A program made the position numbers and the translations under genes. Shown here one piece after another: positions 47,761-59,722 of a stretch of DNA of 64,000 nucleotides. Positions within the stretch are counted from its first letter, which is position 1, and every line of letters begins with the position of its first letter. The notes beneath the pieces are model-generated. The model worked only from the letters and a program-made list of their open reading frames with translations. It did no database searches and was not told the origin of the DNA. Source of the DNA: Tetrastigma voinierianum (Eukaryota > Streptophyta > Magnoliopsida > Vitales > Vitaceae). The stretch lies in NCBI GenBank assembly GCA_016808115.1, contig JAEQBH010000896.1, positions 1 to 64,000 on the forward strand. Reading direction: 5' to 3'.

Positions 47761-49105
47761 CTCATGATCCCACCAGAGAGTGAGCCCGCCACTCGATGCA
47801 AATTTCACGATATCCAGCACGCAGAGTTTCACCACCACCACCACAAAGAGCAGTGGGTTAGGTTTTTCGATTATGCATGGGTCACTTATCAACTCGCCAC
47901 TTTGATTATGATTTTTCAGATAATGACAAGAGGCAGTGATATGCGTTCAAAGTGTGTAGAGCTCCTCGCATGGCTGTCATTTCGCTATATATCAAAGCCA
48001 TCAGATTATATATATATATTCAAATTTTCGCGATATTGTGTTTACCTGTCCCCTTATGTATAAGTATGTGTTTTCTTTCAAATTACATAATTAATTTATT
48101 TCAATCGTAACAGAATTGTCAAATGGAATAAATTGAATTGCTTTGCCGATGATCAATCATCATTTCTGTCACTTATGTTAGAACAATGCTATAAGCTGTA
48201 ATAATTTGTGTTCAACACCGTTCCAAGATGCTCAACTCGAAATTTCCCTTTATGCTATGTCACACACGCACTCTAGATTGCTTCAACAGTTAAAATTTGT
48301 ATGCCTCCTTCCACTTTGCAAAACCACTTTAGGCATGTCGACAACCTAGATAAGCCTGAAGTTACCAACAATGAGGACCAATGCTTCCGAAAAGGAAAAG
48401 AAAAAGAAAAAGAAAAGTAAAGCAAAAAGAAAAAAATAAAATAAAAATCGTGAAGTTTTGCTTTGAAACCTTGTTAATTGGCCCGCGGGGGTGTATGGCG
48501 AAAGCTCAAACCCGACGCCCAAGCCTTAATCGTCGAGCCAACATTTGTTCGTTACACGGGTGGATAGAATCGCAATAATTTGTAGGTGCTGATTTTCGTC
48601 AAGTCCGGTGAAGCCTTTAGGAGTTAGTGTCTTGATCCTTTCGTCGATGCTCCTAAACCTTAATTGGTCGAGTCATCTATGGACCGTTACACTATGATTT
48701 GGTGAATCCTTAATTCTTAGCATTGCATCCTACAATATGATTAAGAAAACAAGAGTAAGGTAATTCAAATCATCTTAATTTGCTCAATGCTTTAAGGCCA
48801 TGTCAATGCTGGTTGGGGGAAACAAATTTCGCATTTTATCGACTCAATCAGATACAAAATGAACCATTAGACTTAGGTGGAAATCCAAGTTGAAAATCAT
48901 GGAAACAGTTGTTTGCTCTAAAATTGTTCTCTTATGATTTTATTCAGATATAGGTTTCAAATGTTGATTCTAATTGTTCACTTTAAAGTAATATTAGTTT
49001 GTATATAAGTACAATGACCTTTAAATACAACCTTTGGAAAATCACCACATGCATCTCAATTCTATTTTTACCGCTAAGGACTAATAGCAACAAGCCGCAT
49101 AGGTG
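47761..49105 (+). other. 3' untranslated region of C with hairpin and purine tract
   Basis: No gene seen. Contains an AATGAGGACCAATG element (about 48370), GGTTGGGGGAAAC (about 48811), a diverged GCTA-AGGACTAA-TAGC hairpin (49073-49088), and a decayed purine tract before the 3' LTR. Confidence 0.55.
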
Positions 49106-50800
49106 TGATTGCTCAAAAGTGCACTGGGGAACCCACATTAGATAGGTTTTGAGTACTTTTTGATCATTAATCATGTCATATAAACCAATCAAGTGCCTAT
49201 GTTAGCCTAGTAACACTTCTATGCCACTCCGAGGGCGTTTTCGCTGTTTCTAGACTTTATACACATTTGAACTTCAACCTCAATTTAAATGATCGATCGC
49301 GAGGTTGGAATTTTAGTCTCTACCATCAACAAGCCCAAAATCAATGGAAAAACAAAGAAAAAGTAAAGAAATGAGATGCGGGCCAAGACATGACGAGTGA
49401 ACGCAGAATAAAGAAAACAGTAATTTCGCAACCTGCTCGCAGAATCACCCGCATCCTAATAATTTCGCAAACTGCCGCAAACAACCGCACCAAGACATCA
49501 TAAATTCGCCAGCCAACCCAGACCGCGGCACATGTAAATTCGCTTCACCGACACTTCGCACGGTCATACTAGCAAATTCGCGCACTGCCAAATTCGCATA
49601 AATATCGCTTAATTTCGCTGTGACTTTGCCACCTCTCGCTGCCATTGCCAAATTGGCCATTCATTGCCACCTCGCTAATTAGCTAAATTCTCCAGAATAA
49701 AATGCATGCCTCAATGCTTTGTAATTAATGCAACCGCCTTTCAAACTTGGTGAATTACTTCTATCCTATAACTTAGCTTAGTTATTAGGTTTTGGTATTT
49801 TTATACCTGAGGAGTCCTATAAATACTCCCTCATGTTTTGTAATAGAGGAGAGAAGGAGAGGAAGAAAGATGTTTTTTTCGTGATTTGTAGTTTTCATTT
49901 ACCGCTAGAAATAAATTGTTTTATTTTTTAAGTTTTGCTTTTATTTTCTCTTCTCTCTTCTTCTTCTCTTTCTTTCTTTCACTTTCCCATTGCCAACACA
50001 CCGAGGATGACAACTCAAGAGATGTCACAAGTCTCCTTCTTTGGAAGACAAGGAAGAAGCTGGGCAAAGGCGAAGCATGTCAAGGTCTCATGTACCAAAA
50101 AGCCACGTAGTGTAATTATGGCCCTTATCTTCAAAAACTCGCCATAACATGGGATGTTATTGTCTCGCCAATACTCTCCATGCTTTAGATCCAAAGTATT
50201 AGTGACAAGAGGTACTGTGGCTCTGGGGATGGTCCTTACTCGCTCTCCGATAAGAGAGCATACTTACATGTTGGGGTGGTTCTTCAAATTGCATAAATAA
50301 CATCGATTTTTATTAGTTTTGGCCAATACTTCATGCTTTAGATTCAAAGGTCGGAGAGATGCACTGATTCTTTAGATGGTCTTTACTTGCTCTTAAAAAT
50401 GATAATGGAATGTTAGGGTTTTAAATAAAAAGGGGCCATAACTGCATCCGGTGTTGACTCACATAGGAGGATAAAAACTGAGGACATGTGTTTGCCCTAG
50501 CTCTCAGTGCCATGACTCAAATCTTCAAAGTAAATTCTTCACGTTAATTTCCTGGGCTTTTAACTTTAAGATTTACAATTTCCTGCTTTTTCAAACCATT
50601 CCCTCTGCAATGAATTCCAAAGAGTCCAAATAGAAAGCCTTACTCTTCATACGCCCTAATGCAACCATTTTTATGAAGAAAACCCATCCCCGTGTTCGAC
50701 CCTAGACTCACACTATACTCAAAGAGCTTCACTACTGGGCAGCTGTAGGAGCTAGTATATAAATAAGATTTTAGCCTCAGCCTACTGTGGCACGGAATCA
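49106..50800 (+). repeat. 3' LTR of element C
   Basis: Starts TGATTGCTCAAAAGTGC and ends GGCACGGAATCA. AATTTCGC/AAATTCGC motifs at 49420-49620, TATAAAT at 49818-49824, and the GATGACAACTCAAGAGATG block near 50005. Collinear with 41136-42833. Confidence 0.88.
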
Positions 50801-51222
50801 TCGACTCCAATAGAGTGGTTCTGTGGTTAGGTTTATAGTTAAACAAAGATCCTGGCTTTAATATTTTGACTTTAGGTCATTTGCCCTACGCAGGAAATAA
50901 CCCGAGGACACCTTAATACCCCCATGTTATCGAGCTAGTGACCCAAGCCTTCAAAGTTACCATTCCACACTTCACTTTAAACCATTACAGTTATTCAGTA
51001 AACATACAACCCCCACTGTTTTGAAACAAATCCAGAAATCCAAACAAAAGCCTCTACCATTTTCCAAACACCGATGCAAATCATTCAAGTAGGATGAAAA
51101 ACCCATCCCCGTGTTCTAATTCTAGATCGCTATGCCGCAGAGCCGCATCACGCCAGTAGGAGGAAAATATAGGATATAAATTTTGTTGATTCCGCATCAC
51201 CTCTACCGCGGCACGGTAATCA
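50801..51222 (+). repeat. 5' LTR of G, second piece
   Basis: Resumes the G LTR with CTCCAATAGAGTGGTT and GGTTTATAGTTAAACAAAG, which match the D LTR exactly past the point where G was cut. Ends GCACGGTAATCA. With 39945-41135 the G LTR totals about 1.61 kb, close to D (1.59 kb). Confidence 0.85.
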
Positions 51223-51225
51223 AAA

Positions 51226-51243
51226 CGGCGCCGCCACGGGGAT
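51226..51243 (+). other. Primer-binding site of element G
   Basis: CGGCGCCGCCACGGGGAT, a diverged tRNA-Asp site, after LTR end CA and AAA. A GATGCC tail follows as in C and D (GGTGCC). Confidence 0.75.
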
Positions 51244-51859
51244 GATGCCAAAACCACGCTTGATGAGTTGATGTGTACTCTGTAATCCACATTACAAGTG
51301 CTGGTGACCTTTACCCTTGAATTAAGTGCGCAAAGAACTGCCAGTTTTCTTCACTGGGCAACACGCACCGCTTTTGGGTTCGTATTCGCTTTTGTTTCTA
51401 ACTACTACCGATATCTTTAGCAAGCTTTGTCTACAGGTTCTTTGTTGTGTCTCATTTTTGTGTAAATGTGTTTATGTAGCACTCGGGACAGAGGATATCA
51501 AGTAGATCGGGTGAAAGAGTGAGTGCACCAATTGAACAAGGTCAGGAAATCAAGCAGCACAAAGTGACCAAACGGATCCTCTACCCGAGAACAAAGAAAG
51601 TCAACAAACACCTCCCATGAATCAAAGATACAGATCGAAGGAGGAAACACATACAACCTCCAGAAAGGTGCCCCTCCTCGCATCATACCTCACGAGGAGA
51701 TGGAACAGACCCTACCTAGCACCCGCTCCCACTTTCTTTCGTATTTTAGAATGAAAATCCATATTCACACGTGCACGATTTTCGGGAGGAGGTATGCACT
51801 ACTTGCAAGGAAGGTATAACCGATATGGATTTGCTCGTTTAAAGCATTTCCACCGACAC
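51244..51859 (+). pseudogene. Element G leader and gag N-terminal remnant
   Basis: Leader to about 51480, then degraded gag. The last part shows ENPYTH-like, a FGRRYALL/EVCTTCKEG pair of frames, and DMDLLRLKAFPP just before 51859. It is cut there by the minus-strand 3' LTR of D. The capsid frame resumes at 61318 with TLKDKS. Confidence 0.7.
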
Positions 51860-53449
51860 TGATTCGTGCCACTTGGTAGGTGAGCTTAATCAACAAAATT
51901 TGTTTCTATGAGTTCTTCCTACTGGCCAGAGGCTAAGCTAATGCAAAGATAATGTCTGTGTGGTCGAACACGGACGGGTTTTCATCCTACACGATTCGTG
52001 ACAGTGCTCGAAACCGCGGAGTTTCGTTCGATTTCGGATTGTTTCAAAACAAGCCAAGTTGTTTGTTTCATCGACTAATCAGAATGGCTTAAAGTGAAGT
52101 GTGAAATGGTAACCTCAAGGCTCGGGTCACTACTTGATAACATGGATACTAAGGTCCTCAAGTTATTTCGCATTGGGCAAATGACCTATAGTCAAAGCCA
52201 AAACCGATCTTTGTTTAACTATGAAACCTACTCCTGTAACCACTCTTATTCGAGTCAACACCGCATTATGCATCAAAGTCCCATTCATTTAAAACCCTAG
52301 CATTCAACCTCCTCACAAGTGGCTCAGAATGATATCTATAAAGGATATCACATCTAGCATTAAGAATGCATCAACCCTAAAGCATGATAAGTATCAATTA
52401 AGGGTGACATTAAATGGCACAAACTAGTTTGAAAGTCAACTATAAATGCAAAGAGACTGAACATTTACAAGATGAGACAACCCGTTAAAGAGTCTCAAAC
52501 CAAGCTAGGCAACCTCCTTCGTTATGAGGCTTAGTTGCCATCCCTTGAGTTGTCATCCTCAAGGGGGGTGTCATGTACTTCGAGAAAATGAAAGAAAGAG
52601 GAGAGAGAAGAGAGCAAATGAAACTCCTAAAATGAAAGTCGTGGAATTTTATATAATGAAAATCAACACAAGATCGCTTAGGGTTACAAAAATTATGGTT
52701 TATATAGTCCACCAAAAGTGTGAAAATACAAGAATGCCTAATATATTGGCTACATAAAAGGACAAGGTGGTAATACAACAAACGCAATGTTTCAGCACAC
52801 TACACAAGAATCACAGGCCCATTCACATGAGGATAATTTCGCTTAGCATAGGGAAAATTGCCAATTTTTAATGGACTCACAGAGATAAATCTAAATCGAA
52901 AAATTTCGCTTATCAACGCTGAATTCGTTAGTTAGCTTAATTTCGCTAAGCTAATGGTAATGAGGCGTAGATAAATAAATTGGTTAATTTCACTAGGCAC
53001 AAGACTACAATGAAATAAATTTCGCAAATTCCAGCTAAATTTTCCAATTTCGCTTAGGATTGCTAAATTTTCGCTTATGATTGAGAAATTTTCGGCAGAA
53101 TCCCAAAATAAATTCTCGCAATCATAGCGAAATTTCCGGAATTGCTCATCGTGATCCTGCTGCATGCATCGCATCCTCTAACAAAAAGATCCCTCTTATC
53201 ACTTTGCCTTCATTTCTTCATTGAATCTTCATACTCATTGCCCCTGCCTGAAATCACGAGAATCCCAAGATTCAACACCAATACGGCTGCTTGCCGCTTG
53301 AAGCTCAAAACCCGCAAATAACCAAAACAACCTCGAATGTGGTATTAAGGAACTAAATGGACCTCGCACACATCAATCACGACCGACATGATTAAGAAAA
53401 GCACTCAAACCTTTTCATCAGGCCTAAAATAGCACTGGGGCACTAATCA
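51860..53449 (-). repeat. 3' LTR of element D
   Basis: 1590 bp, from TGATTAGTGCCCC (53449, minus strand) to GGCACGAATCA (51860). TTCGC/GCGAA motifs at 52840-53140, TATA at 52699-52707 (CTATATAAA on the minus strand), and the CTTGAGGATGACAACTCAAG block near 52560. Confidence 0.9.
52699..52707 (-). promoter_or_regulatory. LTR promoter TATA box, element D 3' LTR
   Basis: CTATATAAA on the minus strand, downstream (transcription-wise) of the TTCGC cluster. The 5' LTR copy near 60569 is weakened to CTATAAA. Confidence 0.5.
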
Positions 53450-53466
53450 CACCCCAACCGACACGC

Positions 53467-53482
53467 TGCTAGTCCCTTAGCA
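53467..53482 (-). other. Hairpin before the polypurine tract, element D
   Basis: Stem TGCTA/TAGCA with loop AGGGAC (minus strand), followed by GTGTCGGTTGGGGTG and the LTR. Homologous to the E hairpin, with mismatches at the stem base. Confidence 0.65.
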
Positions 53483-54720
53483 ATGCTAAAATACAAGGAT
53501 ATGCATGCAAAGGATTTTACAAAAATTGTATACTTGCCCCAAAAGGTGTATATACAAATAAGTATTAATTCCTTTAAATTGAACAATCGAGGACCCAGTT
53601 TGAAACCGACATGAGAGAACGTAAACCATAAGAACAAGCTCTTGTGCCAACATCGATCCAAAGAATTCAACCCGAATTTCCACCAAAATCTAATGATTCA
53701 TAACGTAATCCGGACGAGAGCCAATAAATCGCAAACTTATTCCCCCAACCTAGCTAATTCCATGGCTCAAACCATCGAACAACCTAAATAGATTAGCTAA
53801 CACACTTATTTCTTTACTTGACTAAATTTTGTAGTGGTTCAATGCTTAAGACTCACTTCACCAAAGTCCGTAACGGTCCACCGATGACTCCTAACCACCA
53901 TATTTAGGCATCAAGCCAAAAGGATCACTCGACCACAAATCTCGCAGTTTCCACCCCGAGTCGAATGACTTCGAGAATCAAGCACCTACAACCCGCAACT
54001 CTACCCATCCACCCGTAACGACACTAAGTCGATGACTCCCAACCAACTAAGGCTTGTGGTGACGGGGCTTAAAAGGCTCGCCTATATACCTGGACTGATT
54101 CTGGGTTTCAAGGCAAAGCGTCACTTAGCTTTTATTTTTCTTTTCTTCTTTTCTTTTCGCTTTTTCTTTTCCTTTTGGAAGACGCCTTCATATATAGGTA
54201 AACTAACCTATTAAGGGTCGCCAACAAGTCTAAGGTCATGGTAAGTAAAGAGGTACAAAATTTCACGTGTTCTAATGGTACAATCAAAAGTAAAGGTGTG
54301 AATTAGCTCAAGGAGAACGTTCAAGGTTGAATATGCGTCGAAACTTCACCGACCAAAAACCTAATCAAACATGGAATTGTTCTAACATTAAGGTAACAAC
54401 AGTTTCACCCTCCAATTAAAGGCAACCCAATTGCTCAATTAAAAGCAATTCAATTGTCCAATTGAAAGAAAAGAGATACACAAATGGAGGCGCAAAAGTG
54501 ATTTTGGTAAAGTGTAGTAGATCAGAGATAACATCAGAAACGTTGATATAACCAAAATGGCTAAGACATGCTTAATATAGTCGAACATACAAAGCATCAC
54601 TGCTTACTATTACTAATACATGAGTCCTATACAAAATTAGTAGGCGCTTGATAGTTTCTAAAACTATACAAAAACATAAATGTAATGACATTCCTACCTC
54701 TAACGCTTCCTCCTGCAGAA
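53483..54720 (-). other. 3' untranslated region of element D
   Basis: No gene recognised. Parallels E 32568-33720, including the CT-rich tract near 54130-54175. Confidence 0.5.
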
Positions 54721-56680
54721 CACATGTACATGTAATAGGATAGGAAAGTTAGATATGATGAGTGCGACCACCCAATCTCGTGGTGGTGGTGGATCCGACG
54801 CCAGCAGCCGCAGGCCAAGATGTTCCAGAGGCTACCGCCGGGGCCGGTGCCGATGGCCGGCTCATCTCGGCGATCGTGAACACGGAGACCGAGGCGACTA
54901 GCGATCCGCTGGAGCATGGTACGACATCGCCCCAAAGCGTCTCTGGCCGAGTCAATCTCTAATCCATCGACGCCGTAGAGGCAACGGCGCATATCATCCA
55001 TAACACTCCGCAAGCCCCGGTACCGACATGAACGTATTCCCGAGAGTGTCAGGTCAGATATGATGGGTCGAGTGTCGTACAGGGCTACGGTCAAGCAGGA
55101 GAGGGGGAGCGGTGGCGGAGGAGATATATCTCGAACTCGGACTCCTCTCCATCTCGACCCCGTGAGGGTGATCGCCGTCTCGGGGAGTCCTCCGCCCAGA
55201 TCCTGCACTTCTCCCCGGGTCTCGTCGCCGGAGGAGAAAATAAATAAGCATAACCATAGCTCGCCCATGGGCAGACCCGAGGGCATCCTTCGATCCTCCG
55301 CCAATCCGGCCTGAAAGCCGGCGCCCAGACCTGATACGCTGGTACCGTGGCATCAGGTAAACTTCGCCGAGCCGCACCTCGCGCGGACCGGACCGGCGCA
55401 GCAGCGTCATCACTAACTTCAAAGCGGATCGAACCATAACTCCTTCGAGATCCCAGACAGCTCGAGAACGGGGCTCTACGCCGAATGCAGTGTTGTGAAG
55501 TGAAGAGGTCAGTCTCGAGCAAGATGATCAATAAGCATATGAGGCGAGCCGCTCCGAATAGCACGGTCCAAAGAAGGGTGTCTCGAAATAGACCATGACC
55601 ATCTCCCCGTGCCTGGGTGAGGCTAACTTTGCGTAACTCCTCCCGACCGCTCGCAATGTCTCGCGTGCCTAAAGTCAAATGTTTGTCGCTTCCGAGAACT
55701 CCCTACGGCCATCGACATCGGACCGAGCCGAGCGATCTCAGCGCCCCGAGGTCATGGAATGGTAGAACTCGAATCACCACCGGTATTAACCGACGCGGCC
55801 ATAACCGCGAAGAAGGAGTAATGCTCGACGCCTCATAGACCCCAACGGTCACTTATCGGGTCACGGACATCACACGATCCTCATGAAAATCTCAGAATTG
55901 TTCGACATTCTCGATAGATGCCCAACTAACAAGGGTCTCCGACCGAGGCGGATACCGCTACGAGGCCTTCGCCGGGCCGATTTCCGTGATGGCTCGGCTC
56001 CGGATGATGATGACTCACTTGGCCCGGCACGTTCTCTCGAGGGTCGCCTCCTATCTCCTTCAGGGCATCGTAAAGGCCCGGTCCTATCCGGTTCGGAGAT
56101 TTTCCCGATCCTTTACGCTTCCTCGTGGATCGCTTCGGGGATCGGAGCTGCACGGTACGGATCTCGAGCTGAATCGTCTGGCTGCCCCGCCTGAGTACTC
56201 GAATTACCGTGGCCTCGGAGGCGACCCACTCTCCGACACTTAATCCATGACCAGACCGGTGGCGACACCGGGCGTGGTCACACCAAAGGGACTAGTGGCA
56301 CCGATAAGTCGAACCGAGGTCACTACTGGCGAATGTAGGCACTTCCGCACAGGAACCCTCGGACACAGATTCAATGCGGGCGCGTGTGGGACTGCACGCG
56401 GGGCTAGTAGTGGCGTGAAGGGGCTCAAGGTGGTTGACACTACCGGTGCAAGGCACCAAGACATCAGGCAAAGGGTGGTGCGACTCTAGCACTGGGTGGC
56501 GCCGATGGTTTCCTGGTGACGGTCAGGTCGACAAACAGCAGAGATCACAGCCAGACTCAAACAAGGGCTATACTACAGGCTCGCCGAGGCTAGGCAAACC
56601 GGGTGGCTCGACTACTCTGGGAAGGAGAGCCCTGGCCAGGAGGAAGAAGATGAAGCAGCCTAGTCCCCCTCCCCCCCCTC
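54721..56680 (-). pseudogene. GC-rich third-ORF region of element D
   Basis: About 2 kb of GC-rich sequence in an AT-rich surround, with the longest minus-strand frames of the right half (54627-55304, 225 codons; 55091-55678, 195 codons) overlapping in different frames, so a frameshift is likely. The N-terminal part is Pro/Ser/Thr-rich. A stretch with IDSARDALGRCRTMLQRIA looks helical. The position behind gag-pro matches the third ORF of A and the GC-rich block of C. No motif tells me the function; a short hydrophobic stretch near 55550 is not enough to call a membrane segment. Confidence 0.5.
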
Positions 56681-56681
56681 A

Positions 56682-56960
56682 TTTTATAAAGCCTCAGAGG
56701 TAGCTAAGAGTCACCATTTCCTCGCTATTATAGCGAAATTGAGCCAAAAAACTCGTTTCACCGCAATTCAAATTTTCAAAGATTAAAATATAAATAATAT
56801 TAAAATAAAATTACTCATATTAAATATATCTAAAATTTAATATAAGATTAATAAAATAATTACAAAATTGCTTAAGAGGGAAAGTTACTAACCGTGAAAC
56901 TACTAAAAATAGCCAAAATTAAGCGAAATCGACCAAATTAAAATAAAAGTAAAAATTATC
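56682..56960 (-). promoter_or_regulatory. Candidate internal promoter of element D
   Basis: On the minus strand: GATTTCGCTTAA (about 56928-56939), a long AT-rich stretch, AATTTCGCTATAATAGCG with a 13-bp palindrome (56723-56735), then TTTATAAAA (56682-56690) directly before the GC-rich ORF region. It repeats the LTR order of TTCGC motif, TATA, transcript. Function is inferred. Confidence 0.4.
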
Positions 56961-56999
56961 GAGTCAGTACTGTTTTCGAGAACCCAACCACCCCCAAAG

Positions 57000-57700
57000 T
57001 CAATAAGATTTACCTGCTGGGAGGGTCAAGGAGAGGATTCTCAACCCTCAAGAAGCACCGAAATGATGCCTCGATGTTTGATTTCCCATTGTTGACTTGA
57101 TTTCACCGATTGAATCGCTGACCAAATTCTTCATGAAGGCACCGATGGCAATACCAAACACCCTGCTTTCATCTTCGACAGTATTTCCCTCGCAATTTCT
57201 GCCTCGCTTCGCATTCACCCCATCAACAAACTTCATCAATCACTTGATTTTTAGTTTCCTCGTACCTTGTGCTTATTCAAGGAAATATGTTCAGCCCAAT
57301 GTCATGTCGCTAAATGTAAGTCGTGACGATCTATCTTAATTAATGATCAGACGCAAGGGGCTTAAATGGTCTTCCAGCATGATCGCACACATGATCGTAC
57401 CATTTTCTATCGCTCTGTCAAGCACTACAAAGTCTACTGCAGTAGAATTTGTCTACCTTCACTAACACATCCCTCAACTATCCCCAGGATCTTCACCGAT
57501 CGACGCCAATGATAGAGTGATGTCGGGTAGGTTTAAGCCTCCCAAACCTAATCGCTATACGCAGTATGCGGCGCAGGTTTACACCGCCCCAAATCTAGCA
57601 AAGGCTTTGTCTTCGCAAGTCTCACCTATGTTAACCTAAATGGCATCCTCGGATCCTCAGATTTGACTGGTTCGCTTTGATTATGGTAATCGACTTGCTC
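57000..57700 (-). pseudogene. Element D aspartic protease remnant
   Basis: Minus-strand blocks in order: VNIGETCEDKAFA (about 57625), RLGLGGL near 57540, KVDKFYC near 57455, a GRPF block (about 57370), and DIGLNIFP (about 57290), all parts of the plant Ty3/gypsy protease. The active-site DSGA is degraded to an unrecognisable form. A short linker follows (57048-57239), ending near CAGGTAAAT (about 57010), a splice-donor-like sequence. RT does not follow. Confidence 0.65.
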
Positions 57701-58480
57701 GCTTAAAATGCCTTTTCTCAATGCCCACTCCCTTCTTCGACAGACAAAGATCCTTCAAAACTTTGCATATGTGGACTTGTTTGATGGGATGTGTCCAAAA
57801 GGGTATGTTCACCTTCACCGCCTTGTGACTTCGGATGCCTACCGTCGATGCCTTCTTGCTTCTTAGTGCCCGGGGAAATGGAGGTGGGCATGCAAGGCTT
57901 CATCGAGTCCTCTCCTTCAGAAAATGTTTCGCTCCAATTCTTCTCTTGGTTTCAACTGCTTCGGGTACTTACCATCAACCTCTTTTCCACTCCTAAGGGT
58001 GATTATAAACACTTCATCCATTCTTGAATTTCTAGATGAACTCACTCTACGCACTCCTTTCTGATTTGGCAATGTTTAGAAGGAACCTCCTCTCCCTGCA
58101 CTCTAGAATATCAAGGATCTTTGTGATTGAATACTCGTGTTGTCTATTTTATTAAGATTGCTCCTCAAGCCCATCTATATTCTCTCGCTCGCTGTGCTCT
58201 CTACAAAGATTAACTTTTCAGGCTAATTGTGTATTGATCCCTTTTGTTCTTCCAAAGTCGCTCTACCACCTTGCTCAAATTCAGTATCGCTTGTTCAACT
58301 GGAGAAGTGGATGATGGTGGTCAGACAGATGAGGAATCAAAACTGTGGTTTGGCACTGGGCACATAAAGTGTGGGGGTTAGGTTTCAGGAGAGGTTAGGT
58401 GATTCCTCCAATTGGAATTGAGGCTACCATAAGGGGGGCATCAACAGGAGGCTTATACTCACCTACGACATTTGCATATT
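57701..58480 (-). pseudogene. Element D gag C-terminal remnant
   Basis: The minus strand is collinear with the E gag end. The block around 58250-58330 corresponds to the VEKAILNLRKLV region of E (same base order TTCAGTATCGCTTGTTCAAC). The rest is degenerate. Confidence 0.55.
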
Positions 58481-59424
58481 CGACATCAAATCTCACCGAA
58501 GGCCATAGGATAATGTTTTCCGCGGGCAAGGATCGGGAAATCGGTGCATGGATCGTCTGCAGATTTTCGCCACCGCATGCACTTCATAGAGCTCTTTCCT
58601 TCTAACTCCTCCACCTTCCCAGCCAAAGGTCGAGATTTTTGCTTTCATTTCCATATCCTCCGAAAGTGTAAAAATCCCTCCCCTTTGGTGGGGTGAGGGC
58701 CTCATTTTCTCCACCTCCCTCGGGTTTGGCTCATCCCAACCCTTGGAAGTTTCAGCCACATAACTCAAGAAATCCATGGCCTCATCCGGGGTTTTTGCTC
58801 AAATCACTCCACACACATTTCTAAAGAATTGCTTCATAAAGCAGGACATACCATTACAGAAATGATTCACTAACATCCAGTATCGAACCCATGATGTGTA
58901 CAAGACTGATGGTATCCATGAATTTCTCCCAAAGATTGGTAGAATTTCATTGTCATAGGCCTATAAGCTGCAGATCTGCCTCTTCAAACCGGCTGGGTCT
59001 TTGTGGCACTCAAGAATTTCTTCAAAAATTCAGCTTCAAGATCCGCCCAACTTCTAATCGTTTCGGGCCCGTGAGTCGAGCCAAATTCGCCTTGTCTCGA
59101 GGGTCAATGGGAAATGCCTTTAACTTGAGCAAATCCATTGCCGCCTGCTACCTTAAAAGTAGTGCACACCTCCTCAAAATCCCTTATATGCGAATATGAT
59201 TTTCATTCTCCATACCGTGAAAAGGGAAGGTGGGCACTAGATAGGTCCACCGCCACTCTCAAAGAGAGGTATGATGCAGAGGGAGCACTAACTTTAGGGT
59301 GAATGTGTTCCTCATCGACTGCATAAGCTGTTGATCTGGGGTGCTTCATGACTTTGCTGCTCCTCACAGTAGGATCCATTTCAATACCGGCACACCGATT
59401 CACAACCTGTTCAATCGTGTGCAC
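58481..59424 (-). pseudogene. Element D gag, capsid part
   Basis: Minus-strand frames: 59203-59424 (gag start region with MDPT, AYAVDEEHIHPKVSAPSASY), a degraded core, then 58493-58777 with MDFLSYVAETSKGWDEPNP, the conserved block at the end of the Athila-like capsid, followed by EVEKMRPS and KKELYEVHAVA-like text. It lies directly behind the primer site and short leader. Frameshifted. Confidence 0.85.
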
Positions 59425-59702
59425 TCACTCTTGCAGGCCTACCCGATGTCCTCTGTCCTGCTACATAAACACTGCTACACAAAATGAAACACAACAAAAA
59501 GCACAAACAAGCTGCAAAAGGGTTAATGTTAGTCCAAATAAAAACTTTCATCAGAAGAAAAACAAAAAGTGCAAAGCAAGGGATCGCAAAGTGAAGGAAA
59601 ACTTGCGCTACAAAGAATCGAAATTCAAAAAGGGCCTAAAAGGTCACCTACACTTGTAATGAGGACAAGGCACACTTCAACTCATCATGCGAGTTTGGCA
59701 CC

Positions 59703-59720
59703 ATCACCGCAGAAATGCCA
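59703..59720 (-). other. Primer-binding site of element D
   Basis: Minus-strand TGGCATTTCTGCGGTGAT with a GGTGCC tail, two bases after the LTR end. A diverged tRNA-Asp site. Confidence 0.7.
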
Positions 59721-59722
59721 TT

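Larger units (their letters stand above)
41136..50800 (+). mobile_element. Element C: gag-pro-ORF3 Athila-like element without pol
   Basis: 9.67 kb with LTRs 41136-42833 and 49106-50800 (1698 and 1695 bp), primer site 42836, gag, protease, GC-rich third-ORF region, hairpin and purine tract. The flanks CTGAC (41131-41135) and TCGAC (50801-50805) are an imperfect duplication; the related D LTR has TTGAC here. It is inserted in G's 5' LTR, whose remainder resumes at 50801. RT, RNase H and integrase are absent. Confidence 0.85.

Noticed and set aside
55091..55678. 195-codon frame of D with a hydrophobic stretch read as an envelope protein
   Set aside because: It overlaps other long frames, has no signal peptide or cleavage-site pattern, and the hydrophobic run is short and followed by basic residues.
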